DNA from: Candidatus Kinetoplastibacterium crithidii
GTDB lineage: Bacteria; Pseudomonadota; Gammaproteobacteria; Burkholderiales; Burkholderiaceae_B
Length of the DNA stretch: 64,000 nt
NCBI GenBank assembly: GCA_027557655.1
Contig: CP064915.1
Coordinates: forward strand, 62,001-126,000
Reading direction: 5' to 3'
Shown here: one piece after another, positions 34,924 through 43,781 of the stretch
How positions within the stretch are numbered: position 1 is the stretch's first letter
Layout of the letters: every line of letters begins with the position of its first letter
The notes under the pieces: generated by a model
What the model was told of the DNA's origin: nothing
The model's input: only the letters and a program-made list of their open reading frames with translations
The model's database searches: none
Program-made: the position numbers and the translations under genes

Positions 34924-37170
34924 ATGAAGTTCTTGTTTCCAATTTTTATCATAGATGAGGATTATCGGTCAGATAATGCTTCTGGTTTAGGAATCAGAGC
35001 ATTGGCGGATGCTATTGAAGCACAAGGTATGCAGGTTATTGGCGTAACTGGCTATAATGATATAAGTTCTTTTGCGCAACAACAAAGTAGGGCAAGTGCT
35101 TTTATTCTTTCTATAGATGATGAAGAGTTTGATGTCGATTCGCCAGAAGATGTGGCGACTGCTATAAAGAAATTGAGAGTATTTATAGGGGAAGTAAGGT
35201 TCCGTAATTCTGATATTCCAATTTATTTATATGGAGAAACAAGAACATCAGAACATATTCCTAACGATATATTGCGAGAGCTACATGGATTTATTCATAT
35301 GTTTGAAGACACACCAGAATTTGTTGCTCGTCATATTATTAGAGAAGCTAATAGTTATGTAGCTAGTCTTGCTCCTCCATTTTTTAAAGAATTGGTTAAA
35401 TATGCTCAGGATGGTTCTTATTCTTGGCATTGTCCTGGACATTCTGGTGGTGTAGCTTTCCTGAAAAGTCCTGTAGGCCAGATGTTTCACCAATTTTTTG
35501 GTGAAAATATGTTGCGTGCAGATGTTTGTAATGCCGTTGATGAGTTAGGTCAATTACTTGATCATACTGGTCCAATATCTGATTCTGAAATTAATGCTGC
35601 TCGTATTTTTAATGCAGATCACTGTTATTTTGTCACTAATGGTACTTCTACATCAAATAAAATAGTATGGCATGCAAATGTTGCAGCAAATGATATAGTG
35701 CTAGTTGATCGTAATTGTCATAAATCTATATTACATGCGATAATTATGACTGGTGCAATTCCTGTGTTTTTAAAACCTACTAGGAATAATTTTGGCATTA
35801 TCGGGCCAATAGCTCTAAGTGAATTTGATCCAGTAAATATTAGAAAGAAAATAGAAGAGAATCCTCTTACTAAAAATCTTAAAAATAAAAATCCAAGAAT
35901 TTTAACTTTAACTCAAAGCACTTATGATGGTGTGATATACAACGTTGAAATGATTAAAGAGTATTTAGATGGTTATGTTGATACCTTGCATTTTGATGAG
36001 GCATGGTTGCCACATGCATCTTTTCATGATTTTTATCGCAATATGCATGCTATAGGACAAGAAAGACCACGTAATGTAAATTCAATTGTTTTTGCTACTC
36101 ATTCAACACATAAATTATTAGCTGGAATATCGCAAGCTTCTCAAATTATTGTGCAAGAGTCAAAGAATAGTAAATTTGATCATGCTTCTTTTAATGAAGC
36201 TTATTTGATGCATACATCTACTTCGCCCCAGTATGCAATTATTGCATCTTGTGATGTTGCTGCTGCCATGATGGAACCGCCAGGAGGAACTGCCTTGGTT
36301 GAGGAAAGCATAAGAGAAGCTATGGATTTTAGGCGAGCTATGCGTAAAGTTGAATCAGAGTATGGCAAGGATGATTGGTGGTTTAAAGTATGGGGTCCAA
36401 ATAAAATAATGCCTGATAGAATAGGTAGTCAGGATGATTGGATGCTCGATTCAGATAATCAGTGGCATGGATTTGGACAGCTAGCTGATAATTTTAATAT
36501 GCTTGACCCAATTAAAGTTACAATAATTACACCTGGATTAAGTATGTCTGGTAGTTTTGATGCAACAGGTATTCCTGCTTCTCTAGTATCTAAATATCTT
36601 ACAGGGCATGGTGTTGTAGTAGAAAAAACTGGTCTTTATTCTTTTTTTATTTTATTTACTATTGGAATAACTAAAGGACGTTGGAATACTTTATTAACTG
36701 CTTTACAACAATTTAAGGATGATTATGATCGTAATCAACCAATGTGGAGAATATTACCTGAGTTTTGTAAAATAAATAAAAAATATGAAAAACTTGGTTT
36801 AAAAGATTTATGTGATCTTATACATGAAGACTACCGTAAATATGATGTAGCAAGATTAACTACTGAAATGTATTTAAGTGATATGGTTCCTGTTATGAAG
36901 CCATCTGATGCTTTTGCTAAAATTGCTCATCGTGAGGTAGAAAAGGTTGAGATTTCTCAATTAGATGGTCGAGTTACAGGTGTCTTACTAACCCCATATC
37001 CGCCAGGTATTCCATTACTAATTCCTGGGGAAAGGTTTAATAAAATTATTATTAAATATCTAGAGTTTGCTCAGATTTTCAATAATAATTTCCCTGGTTT
37101 TGAAAACTATATACATGGTTTAACAATTGATAACAATACTAAACAATACTATATAGATTGTTTAAAATAG
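34924..37170 (+). CDS. Orn/Lys/Arg decarboxylase, fold type I
   Basis: A 748-aa PLP-dependent basic amino-acid decarboxylase with an N-terminal response-regulator-like wing domain (about 1-130), the large PLP domain with THSTHKLLAGISQAS (Schiff-base Lys, about residue 396), HFDEAWLPHA, GTSTSNKIVWHAN and VDRNCHKS, and a C-terminal domain from about 600 with LLTPYPPGIPLLIPGE. By memory it shares blocks with both E. coli LdcC (SPVGQMF, FNEAYLMHTSTSP) and AdiA (FATHSTHKLL), so the substrate (arginine, lysine or ornithine) is not decidable here. It would make agmatine, cadaverine or putrescine. Its last 22 bases overlap the end of convergent folA. Confidence 0.92.
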   Translation: MKFLFPIFIIDEDYRSDNASGLGIRALADAIEAQGMQVIGVTGYNDISSFAQQQSRASAFILSIDDEEFDVDSPEDVATAIKKLRVFIGEVRFRNSDIPIYLYGETRTSEHIPNDILRELHGFIHMFEDTPEFVARHIIREANSYVASLAPPFFKELVKYAQDGSYSWHCPGHSGGVAFLKSPVGQMFHQFFGENMLRADVCNAVDELGQLLDHTGPISDSEINAARIFNADHCYFVTNGTSTSNKIVWHANVAANDIVLVDRNCHKSILHAIIMTGAIPVFLKPTRNNFGIIGPIALSEFDPVNIRKKIEENPLTKNLKNKNPRILTLTQSTYDGVIYNVEMIKEYLDGYVDTLHFDEAWLPHASFHDFYRNMHAIGQERPRNVNSIVFATHSTHKLLAGISQASQIIVQESKNSKFDHASFNEAYLMHTSTSPQYAIIASCDVAAAMMEPPGGTALVEESIREAMDFRRAMRKVESEYGKDDWWFKVWGPNKIMPDRIGSQDDWMLDSDNQWHGFGQLADNFNMLDPIKVTIITPGLSMSGSFDATGIPASLVSKYLTGHGVVVEKTGLYSFFILFTIGITKGRWNTLLTALQQFKDDYDRNQPMWRILPEFCKINKKYEKLGLKDLCDLIHEDYRKYDVARLTTEMYLSDMVPVMKPSDAFAKIAHREVEKVEISQLDGRVTGVLLTPYPPGIPLLIPGERFNKIIIKYLEFAQIFNNNFPGFENYIHGLTIDNNTKQYYIDCLK

Positions 37171-37673
37171 TTATTCCATAATAATCCTCTTGCTATTTTT
37201 TTATATATTACAAAATCATATTTGAGACCATTTTCTGGTAGTTGATGGTCTCTTTTTTCTTCTAACCATAACTCTTTATTGATCTTTGGGAAGAAGGCAT
37301 CGCCATGAAATTCATGATGAATTTCAGTAGCTATGATTTTAGAAGATAAAGGCAGGAATTGTTTATATAATTGTTCTCCTCCTATAATAAATACTTTCTG
37401 TGTAAAATTACATTTCTGAAGGGCGTCATATAAAGAATATGCTGTTATTCCATCACTGAATGTAATATTAGTATTATTAGTTATAATAATATTTTTTCTA
37501 TTTGGTAATGGTTTTGTTTTTAGTGATTCCCATGTTTTCCTACCCATTATTATTTGATTATTAATAGTTGTTTTTTTAAAATGTTTCATATCCCCAATTA
37601 GATTCCATGGAATGGTATTTTGGTATCCTATAACTCTATTTTGTGAATATGCTACTATTATAATTATTTCCAT
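37149..37673 (-). CDS. folA: Dihydrofolate reductase
   Basis: NADPH-dependent reduction of dihydrofolate to tetrahydrofolate, recycling the folate oxidised by ThyA. The 174-aa protein has the N-terminal MEIIIIVAYSQNRVIG, the catalytic Asp in LIGDMKHFK (about residue 27), IMGRKTWES and FIIGGEQLY. Compared with E. coli FolA (159 aa) it carries about 13 extra C-terminal residues (RGLLWNNYFKQSI), which run antisense into the end of the decarboxylase gene. This looks like loss of the original stop. It lies 20 bases downstream of thyA. Confidence 0.95.
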   Translation of the reverse strand: MEIIIIVAYSQNRVIGYQNTIPWNLIGDMKHFKKTTINNQIIMGRKTWESLKTKPLPNRKNIIITNNTNITFSDGITAYSLYDALQKCNFTQKVFIIGGEQLYKQFLPLSSKIIATEIHHEFHGDAFFPKINKELWLEEKRDHQLPENGLKYDFVIYKKIARGLLWNNYFKQSI

Positions 37674-37693
37674 AAAGTAAATTTTGTTGTTTA

Positions 37694-38488
37694 TTAAACT
37701 GCGACTGTAGCTTTTATGTGGGGATGATGTTTGTAATTATTTATTTCAAAGGATTCATACCTATATTGAAATATAGAATCTGGATTTTCCTTAATCTTTA
37801 ATGTTGGCATAGCTAAAGGCGAACGAGCTATTTGTATTTTTGCTTGTTCAATATGATCTTTGTATATGTGACAATCACCACCAGTCCATATTAACTCAGA
37901 TGCTTCTAGATTACATTGTTGAGCAATCATATGTGTTAGTAAAGCGTAACTTGCTATATTAAATGGTACTCCTAAAAAAACATCGGCACTTCTTTGATAT
38001 ACCTGGCAGGAAAGTTTATTATGTGCAACATACATTTGGAATAATATATGGCAGGGAGCTAATGCCATTTTATTAATATCAGATACATTCCAGGAAGAGA
38101 CAATAAGTCTTCTAGAATTAGGGTCATTCTTAATTTGATCAATAAGATTGCTTATCTGGTCTATGTGTCCCCCATCACTAGTAGGCCATGATCTCCATTG
38201 GACTCCATAGATAGGGCCTAAATTACCATTGTCATCGGCCCATTCATTCCAAATTCTTACTCCATTTTCTTTTAGCCATGATATATTATTATCTCCATTT
38301 AGAAACCAGAGCAATTCTATAATAATACTTTTCATATGTATTTTTTTTGTTGTGACCAGAGGAAATCCTTTCATTAAGTTAAATCTCATCTGATAACCAA
38401 AAATTGATATTGTACCGGTTCCAGTTCTGTCTGCTTTTATAGATCCATTATCCAAGATGTACTTTAATAGTTTCGTATATTGATACAT
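37694..38488 (-). CDS. thyA: Thymidylate synthase
   Basis: Methylates dUMP to dTMP with methylenetetrahydrofolate. The 264-aa length equals E. coli ThyA. The catalytic cysteine is in LAPCHILFQMYV (about 143-154), with RSADVFLGVPFNIASYA, GGDCHIYKDH and the N-terminal DRTGTGT. It heads thyA-folA, a common functional pair. Confidence 0.97.
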   Translation of the reverse strand: MYQYTKLLKYILDNGSIKADRTGTGTISIFGYQMRFNLMKGFPLVTTKKIHMKSIIIELLWFLNGDNNISWLKENGVRIWNEWADDNGNLGPIYGVQWRSWPTSDGGHIDQISNLIDQIKNDPNSRRLIVSSWNVSDINKMALAPCHILFQMYVAHNKLSCQVYQRSADVFLGVPFNIASYALLTHMIAQQCNLEASELIWTGGDCHIYKDHIEQAKIQIARSPLAMPTLKIKENPDSIFQYRYESFEINNYKHHPHIKATVAV

Positions 38489-38869
38489 ATATAGTTTTAT
38501 TAAATTTGGTGAAAGATATTTTATGAAAATTATTATGTAATTTATATAATACTCTCTGAGTATAAAGTTTTATAAAGAATAAATATTATTGAAATTTTTT
38601 AGATTTATTTTTGTTCTAATTTTTAGTAGTAAATTATATTCTATAAATATATTGATTATAATACTATAAACAATTGTGTATTGTAGTAGATCTGAGAATT
38701 TATTATTTATGTTCTGTGAGTTTTTTAAACCTATATTTCCATGTCATCATTAATGCAATATAGATTGGATGTTTAATACTAAGATATTATGAAATATTTG
38801 GGGAATCTTATAAGAATAATTAAATGAATTACTCGCCCTATAATTAATCTTTAAGAGAAAAGTATACCA
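38489..38869. other. Intergenic region between thyA and the GlcD-like gene
   Basis: 381 bases of A+T-rich sequence between two divergent genes, with stops in all frames and no RNA gene. It must contain both promoters, but no -35/-10 pair stands out above background. No gene remnant is recognisable. Confidence 0.55.
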
Positions 38870-40300
38870 ATGAGCTTTTTAAACAGTCTAGCATCAATAG
38901 TTGGATCTAATTATGTATTGACAGGAGAAAATGCCATACCTTTTTTATCTGATTGGCGTGGTCGTTATAAAGGTGATGCTATAGCAATAGTTCGTCCTAG
39001 TAATATTCAGAGTGTTATAAAAATTGTACAATTATGTAAACAATACAATATTGCAATTGTTCCTCAAGGAGGAAATACTGGATTGTGTGGTGGAAGTATA
39101 CCTAATAGCAATTCGAAAGATTCTATAATAATATCTACTACTAGACTTAATCAAATTAGAGATATAGATCTATCAAACAATTCTATAGTTGTAGAAGCTG
39201 GTTGTACCTTACATAAACTACAATGTATATCTTTAGAAAATAATAGGTATTTTCCATTAAGTTTGGCTTCTGAGGGAACTTGTACTATTGGTGGTAATTT
39301 GGCAACAAATGCTGGTGGTACACAAGTTCTTAGGTACGGAAACATAAGAGAATTGACTCTCGGTATAGAGGTTGTTAGCCCTGATGGAGATATTATTGAT
39401 TTGCTAAGAGCACTTAGAAAAGATAATACTGGTTATAGTTTGAGGGATTTGTATATTGGGAGTGAAGGAACTCTTGGTATTATTACTGCAGCAACATTAA
39501 AATTATTTCCTATTCGTGATAAAAAATGGGCTATTTTAGTTCCTTTATCTTCTGTAGAGGATGCTATTATATTATTGACGGAGGCTCGTTCTGTTTTCGA
39601 TGCTTCTCTAACTGCTTTTGAATTAATTAGTCAATTTTGTTTAAGACTATCGTTGAATTTCTTAAATGACAAGAAATATAGATTAGATAGTAATTTTATT
39701 CATCATCCATGGTTTGTTTTATTGGAAATATCAGCTATCGGTGATATTAGAGAAGTTGATGATTTTATGTCTAATAGAATTAAATGTTTCTTGGAGAAGT
39801 GTATTGATATTGGGTATATAGATGATGCCATTATTTCATTTGATAACTTACATTTTGCATCTTTATGGCATTTAAGAGAAAGTATACCTTTAGCAGAAAA
39901 AGATTTTGGTAAAGGAATTAAACATGATATATCTTTGCCTATTTCTTTAATACCAAGTTTTATTAGTGATATGGAAAAATCTCTTGATTTATATTTCAGT
40001 GGTGTACAAATAGTTGTCTTTGGCCATCTTGGCGATGGTAATCTACATTATAATGTTTTCAGATCTATTAATCAGTCAGAGGAGGATCTTTTATCTTTAC
40101 AGTCTCAAATTTATGATTTAGTGCATAGCAAAGTGCATGCCTTGGGTGGATCTATTAGTGCTGAACATGGTATAGGTCAATTAAAAGTTAGTGAGTTACA
40201 AAAGTATAAGAACCTTAGCGCTTTGGATCTAATGCTTAGATTGAAGAAATCTATAGATCCAAATAATATAATGAATCCAGGTAAAATATTAGATATCTAA
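38870..40300 (+). CDS. FAD-linked oxidase, GlcD/D-2-hydroxyacid dehydrogenase family
   Basis: A 476-aa flavoprotein with FAD_binding_4 N-terminal half (VRPSNIQSVIKIV, PQGGNTGLCGGSIPN at about 63-77, NLATNAGGTQVLRYGN) and a C-terminal FAD-oxidase half (GHLGDGNLHYNVF, SAEHGIGQLK, DPNNIMNPGKIL). These motifs fit D-lactate, D-2-hydroxyglutarate and glycolate dehydrogenases (GlcD). Partner subunits GlcE/GlcF are not adjacent, so a stand-alone D-2-hydroxyacid dehydrogenase is more likely than glycolate oxidase. It ends 4 bases before convergent mutM. Confidence 0.87.
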   Translation: MSFLNSLASIVGSNYVLTGENAIPFLSDWRGRYKGDAIAIVRPSNIQSVIKIVQLCKQYNIAIVPQGGNTGLCGGSIPNSNSKDSIIISTTRLNQIRDIDLSNNSIVVEAGCTLHKLQCISLENNRYFPLSLASEGTCTIGGNLATNAGGTQVLRYGNIRELTLGIEVVSPDGDIIDLLRALRKDNTGYSLRDLYIGSEGTLGIITAATLKLFPIRDKKWAILVPLSSVEDAIILLTEARSVFDASLTAFELISQFCLRLSLNFLNDKKYRLDSNFIHHPWFVLLEISAIGDIREVDDFMSNRIKCFLEKCIDIGYIDDAIISFDNLHFASLWHLRESIPLAEKDFGKGIKHDISLPISLIPSFISDMEKSLDLYFSGVQIVVFGHLGDGNLHYNVFRSINQSEEDLLSLQSQIYDLVHSKVHALGGSISAEHGIGQLKVSELQKYKNLSALDLMLRLKKSIDPNNIMNPGKILDI

Positions 40301-40304
40301 ATAA

Positions 40305-41132
40305 TTAGTTTTGACAATTTGGGCAATAATAAGTTGACCTTTTGTTTTGAAAAATTTTTATGATGTAGTTTTTATGACAAGCAACACATTTTTCACCTTC
40401 TTTATTATATACACAAGCATGTTGCTCTATATATCTACCAGATATACCATTAGTATTTACAAAGTTTTTTAAAGAACTACCTCCTGAGTCTATCGCAATA
40501 TAAAGAATATTTTTTATTGCGTTTGCGAGTAAGTCGCATTCTTTGAAAGAAAGTGTTCTAGCTATTTTCATAGGATTGATTTGTGCTTTGAATAAACTTT
40601 CGGATGCATAAATATTGCCAGTTCCTACTACAATTTTTCCGCTAAGTAGCGCTTGTTTTATTGAGCAATTACGTTTTTTTAATTGATCGAACAAATATTG
40701 TCCATCTAATTCTTTAGAAAATGGTTCTAGCCCTAGGTTTTTTATTAGAGGATGTTCTTCTATGGAACCATCTTCTTTAGAGTGCCATATAACAGCACCG
40801 AATCTTCTAGGATCATTTAGCCTAAGAGAAAAATTTTCAAAAAACCATTCTATGTGATCATGTTTTGCTAAAACATCATTCTCTTTGCTAAGTTTTAATG
40901 ATCCTGACATTCCCAGGTGTATTAACTGTATTCCATGTTCAAAATGAATTAATAAGTATTTGCCTCTTCGTGTGCAATTTATAATTAACTTGTTTTCTAA
41001 GATCTTATTTAAATCTTGTCTGACAGGCCAACGAAAACGGTTTTCTCGAACAACAATTTTTTTTAATTGTTTATTTGTAATTTTATTGTGTAATTCTTGT
41101 TTTATTATTTCTACTTCTGGTAATTCTGGCAT
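40305..41132 (-). CDS. mutM: Formamidopyrimidine-DNA glycosylase
   Basis: Base-excision repair enzyme removing 8-oxoguanine and formamidopyrimidines and nicking the abasic site. The 275-aa protein begins with the catalytic PELPEVE (Pro2 and Glu3). It has LIHLGMSGSL, NDPRRFGAVIW and a C-terminal zinc finger with CVACH and CPNC. The N-terminal proline requires removal of Met1. Retained together with the Nudix MutT-like domain at 5984, it gives the window two parts of the oxidised-guanine defence. Confidence 0.96.
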   Translation of the reverse strand: MPELPEVEIIKQELHNKITNKQLKKIVVRENRFRWPVRQDLNKILENKLIINCTRRGKYLLIHFEHGIQLIHLGMSGSLKLSKENDVLAKHDHIEWFFENFSLRLNDPRRFGAVIWHSKEDGSIEEHPLIKNLGLEPFSKELDGQYLFDQLKKRNCSIKQALLSGKIVVGTGNIYASESLFKAQINPMKIARTLSFKECDLLANAIKNILYIAIDSGGSSLKNFVNTNGISGRYIEQHACVYNKEGEKCVACHKNYIIKIFQNKRSTYYCPNCQN

Positions 41133-41976
41133 CTTTAATCTACTTGATTTAACATTATAATAATTAATTTACTTAGGAATAATATATGTAATTTATATTA
41201 TCTTTATTTAAGTAAAAAATAATTAATATTTATATAATTATGAGTTTTTAACATAATCTTATTAATGTTTTATAATGTATTTTGCTATTATAATCTATGG
41301 AGTATAATTCCTATATGCTAGATATAACCTATACCTATAGATTTTGCAAATATAAAATATGCCTTTTAGATACTAGAGTTATTCTATGATAAGACAGAAA
41401 TTATTTGAGATATAGTGATAATGTTATATAAGTATTGTTTCATATTAAAAAATTATATTTAATTTGAAATTCATGTTTATTATGTTTAATATAATTTTTG
41501 TAAATTATATTATTTTTTAAGTTATTTGATGTAATAGGAAAAAGCATGGCTAATTTTTTATTGATAAAACTGATTTATGGTATATCCACTAGTTGAGTCA
41601 AATATTTACATAAATATAAGAATATTTAGTCAATTTTCTTTGAAAAAAAAATTAAATCAGGTTACAATTATGAAGCTTATGAAGCTTTAAGTTTTTTAGC
41701 AAGGATGATTTATGGTATGTCATTCATAATAGTTTTCCTGTAGTCAGAAAAAGAGTCGATTTTGTAAAAAGTGTGGTTTTATTTGGACGTTTGTTCTTGG
41801 TCATATATTTGTAAAGTATAATATACTTGGTAATGCCTTTTTGGCAGAAAGGAAAATAAATACTATAATGAATATAGGAAATGGAATCTTAAAGAATTTG
41901 AAGTTTATTTTTTTGTAGGTCTTGTTCTAGTCTTGATATTCATTCACTATAAAGAATTGGTTACTATTTAAATTAT
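41133..41976. other. Gene-free 844-base gap at the expected lolB-ispE site
   Basis: The largest empty stretch in the window. In Bordetella- and Burkholderia-type genomes lolB (outer-membrane lipoprotein receptor) and ispE (isoprenoid kinase) lie between mutM and tRNA-Gln-prs. Here no ispE motif (PAPAKLNL, GLGGGSSDA) or lolB motif is readable in any plus-strand frame. Stops are dense; the longest readable frame I found (41733-41918, about 61 codons) lacks a start and resembles nothing I know. It contains an A+T-only hairpin with T-run (41487-41518) and a 13-base direct repeat (41571 and 41706). It probably holds the tRNA-Gln promoter too. Confidence 0.6.
41487..41518 (+). terminator. A+T-only hairpin with T-run
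   Basis: TAATATAATTT and AAATTATATTA form an 11-bp perfect stem around loop TTGT, directly followed by six T. The shape is that of an intrinsic terminator on the plus strand, but no annotated plus-strand gene precedes it within 1.1 kb. The stem has no G-C pair, so it would be weak. Confidence 0.4.
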
Positions 41977-42053
41977 TGGGGAGTCGCCAAGTTGGTTAAG
42001 GCACCGGATTTTGATTCCGGCATTCGAAGGTTCGAATCCTTCCTCCCCAGCCA
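41977..42053 (+). tRNA. tRNA-Gln (TTG)
   Basis: A 77-base cloverleaf with encoded CCA, anticodon TTG in loop TTTTGAT, and fully paired acceptor stem TGGGGAG/CTCCCCA (weak U1-A72 as usual for tRNA-Gln). It lies 58 bases upstream of prs, the conserved betaproteobacterial arrangement. Its U34 is a target of the MnmE/MnmG/MnmC-type wobble modification. Confidence 0.97.
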
Positions 42054-42111
42054 ATAAATAATTGGTTATAGTAGGAGCCATTTTTCAAAAACTATTTCTA
42101 CGAACTTTGTT

Positions 42112-43059
42112 ATGACAAAACATAATTTTATGGTTTTTACAGGCACAGCTAATAATAAATTGGCTATGGATGTTGTTAATTACTTAGGTTCTTCTTTGGG
42201 AAATATGACAATAGGTCGTTTCTCAGATGGAGAAGTTATGGTTGAAGTAGAGGAAAATGTTAGAGGTCAGGATATATTTGTTCTGCAACCTACATGCGCT
42301 CCAACTAATGATAATTTGATGGAAATTATGGTTATTGCTGACGCAATGCATAGAGCTTCGGCTGGTCGTATTACAGCGGCTATTCCTTATTTTGGCTATG
42401 CTAGACAAGATAGAATTTCTAGATTTGCCAGAGTAGCTATAAGCGCTAAGGTAGTTGCCAATATGTTGCAGAGTGTTGGAGTAAACCGTGTATTGACTAT
42501 GGACTTACATTCCGAGCAAATTCAAGGTTTTTTTGATATTCCTGTTGATAATATTTATGCTGCTCCTATCTTAATAGAAGATATAAGAAAAAAAGATTTA
42601 ACTGATATAGTTGTTGTTTCTCCAGATATAGGAGGTGTTGTTAGGGCAAGAGATTTAGCAAAGCATTTAAATGCTGATCTTGCTATTATTGATAAACGTC
42701 GTCCTAGTCCAAATGTTTCTGAAGTAATGAATATTATTGGTGAAGTTAATAATAGAAATTGCATTCTTGTGGATGATATGGTAGATACTGCAGGAACTTT
42801 ATGTAAAGCTGCTTTTGCGCTAAAAGATCATGGGGCGAAATCTGTTTATGCATATTGTACACATCCAGTTTTATCTGGAAATGCTCCATCATTAATAGAC
42901 TCATCTGTTTTGGATGAGTTGGTAGTTACTGATACAATACCTTTGTCTAAAGAGGCAAAAGATTTTAGCAAAATAAGGCAGTTATCATGTGCTTCTCTTT
43001 TAGGTAAGACTATATTGAGAATTTGTAATGCAGAATCTGTTGGTTCTTTGTTTTCGTAG
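42112..43059 (+). CDS. prs: Ribose-phosphate pyrophosphokinase
   Basis: Makes PRPP from ribose 5-phosphate and ATP for nucleotide, histidine and tryptophan synthesis. The 315-aa protein has VFTGTANNKLA, FSDGEVMVEVEENVRG, YFGYARQDR, DLHSEQIQGFFDIPVDN and the PRPP-binding VDDMVDTAGTL (about 216-226). Full length. It begins the prs-rplY-pth-CPBP-ychF block. Confidence 0.97.
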   Translation: MTKHNFMVFTGTANNKLAMDVVNYLGSSLGNMTIGRFSDGEVMVEVEENVRGQDIFVLQPTCAPTNDNLMEIMVIADAMHRASAGRITAAIPYFGYARQDRISRFARVAISAKVVANMLQSVGVNRVLTMDLHSEQIQGFFDIPVDNIYAAPILIEDIRKKDLTDIVVVSPDIGGVVRARDLAKHLNADLAIIDKRRPSPNVSEVMNIIGEVNNRNCILVDDMVDTAGTLCKAAFALKDHGAKSVYAYCTHPVLSGNAPSLIDSSVLDELVVTDTIPLSKEAKDFSKIRQLSCASLLGKTILRICNAESVGSLFS

Positions 43060-43138
43060 TTAGTTTTATGATTTTACATGTTGGTCGCGATATATAAAAT
43101 CTTTTAAATTTTTTATAAATATTTATTCGGAGTTTTTT

Positions 43139-43747
43139 GTGAAATTTGATGCCACATTACGTAGCGTTCATGGTACGAGTGCGAGCCGCCACCTGCGCAA
43201 TAAAGGACGTATTCCTGCAATAGTTTATGGTAAAAATTCATCGCCATTAAACATAGAACTCGATCATAATTATATATATCATGCATTGCGCAAGGAAGAG
43301 TTTCATTCTTCCATTTTGAATATGAATATTCTTAATAATAAGAAAGTTCAACAGGTAATACTGCGCTCTGTCCAATGGCATCCTTATAAACAACAGGTTT
43401 TACATGTTGATTTTCAACTTGTAAGTGCAAATCAGAATATTAATACTAAGGTTCCTTTACATTTCTTGAATGCAGAAATATCTCCTGCTGTTAAATTAGG
43501 AGGAGCGATAATCAATCATGTTGTGACTGAATTAGAAATTTCCTGTTTGCCTGCGGTATTACCACCATACATAGAAATTGATTTATCAAATATTGAGCTA
43601 GGAAATTCTGTCCATTTTTCTGATCTTGTCTTACCTGATGGGGTCTCGTATAATGGTAGTGATCCAGATCCTTTGTTAGCAACAGCATTTGTTAATGAGA
43701 ATATTGATGATGAAGAACAAAAAGTTGAAGAGAATAAGAGTGAATAA
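43139..43747 (+). CDS. rplY: 50S ribosomal protein L25, CTC/TL5 type
   Basis: 5S rRNA-binding ribosomal protein of the long, two-domain CTC form (202 aa). It has the N-terminal 5S-binding beta-barrel (GTSASRHLRNKGRIPAIVYG at about 13-32, LRSVQWHPYKQQVLHVDFQ) and the C-terminal domain ending in a short acidic tail. The start is GTG 43139, supported by a GGAG six bases upstream. It sits between prs and pth, the conserved order. Confidence 0.95.
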   Translation: MKFDATLRSVHGTSASRHLRNKGRIPAIVYGKNSSPLNIELDHNYIYHALRKEEFHSSILNMNILNNKKVQQVILRSVQWHPYKQQVLHVDFQLVSANQNINTKVPLHFLNAEISPAVKLGGAIINHVVTELEISCLPAVLPPYIEIDLSNIELGNSVHFSDLVLPDGVSYNGSDPDPLLATAFVNENIDDEEQKVEENKSE

Positions 43748-43781
43748 CTTTAAATTTGCTTTGAGTTAATTGTTTTTACAA

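Noticed and set aside
41733..41918. 61-codon plus-strand open frame in the mutM/tRNA-Gln gap
   Set aside because: No start codon near its beginning, no ribosome site, and no resemblance to LolB, IspE or any family I know.
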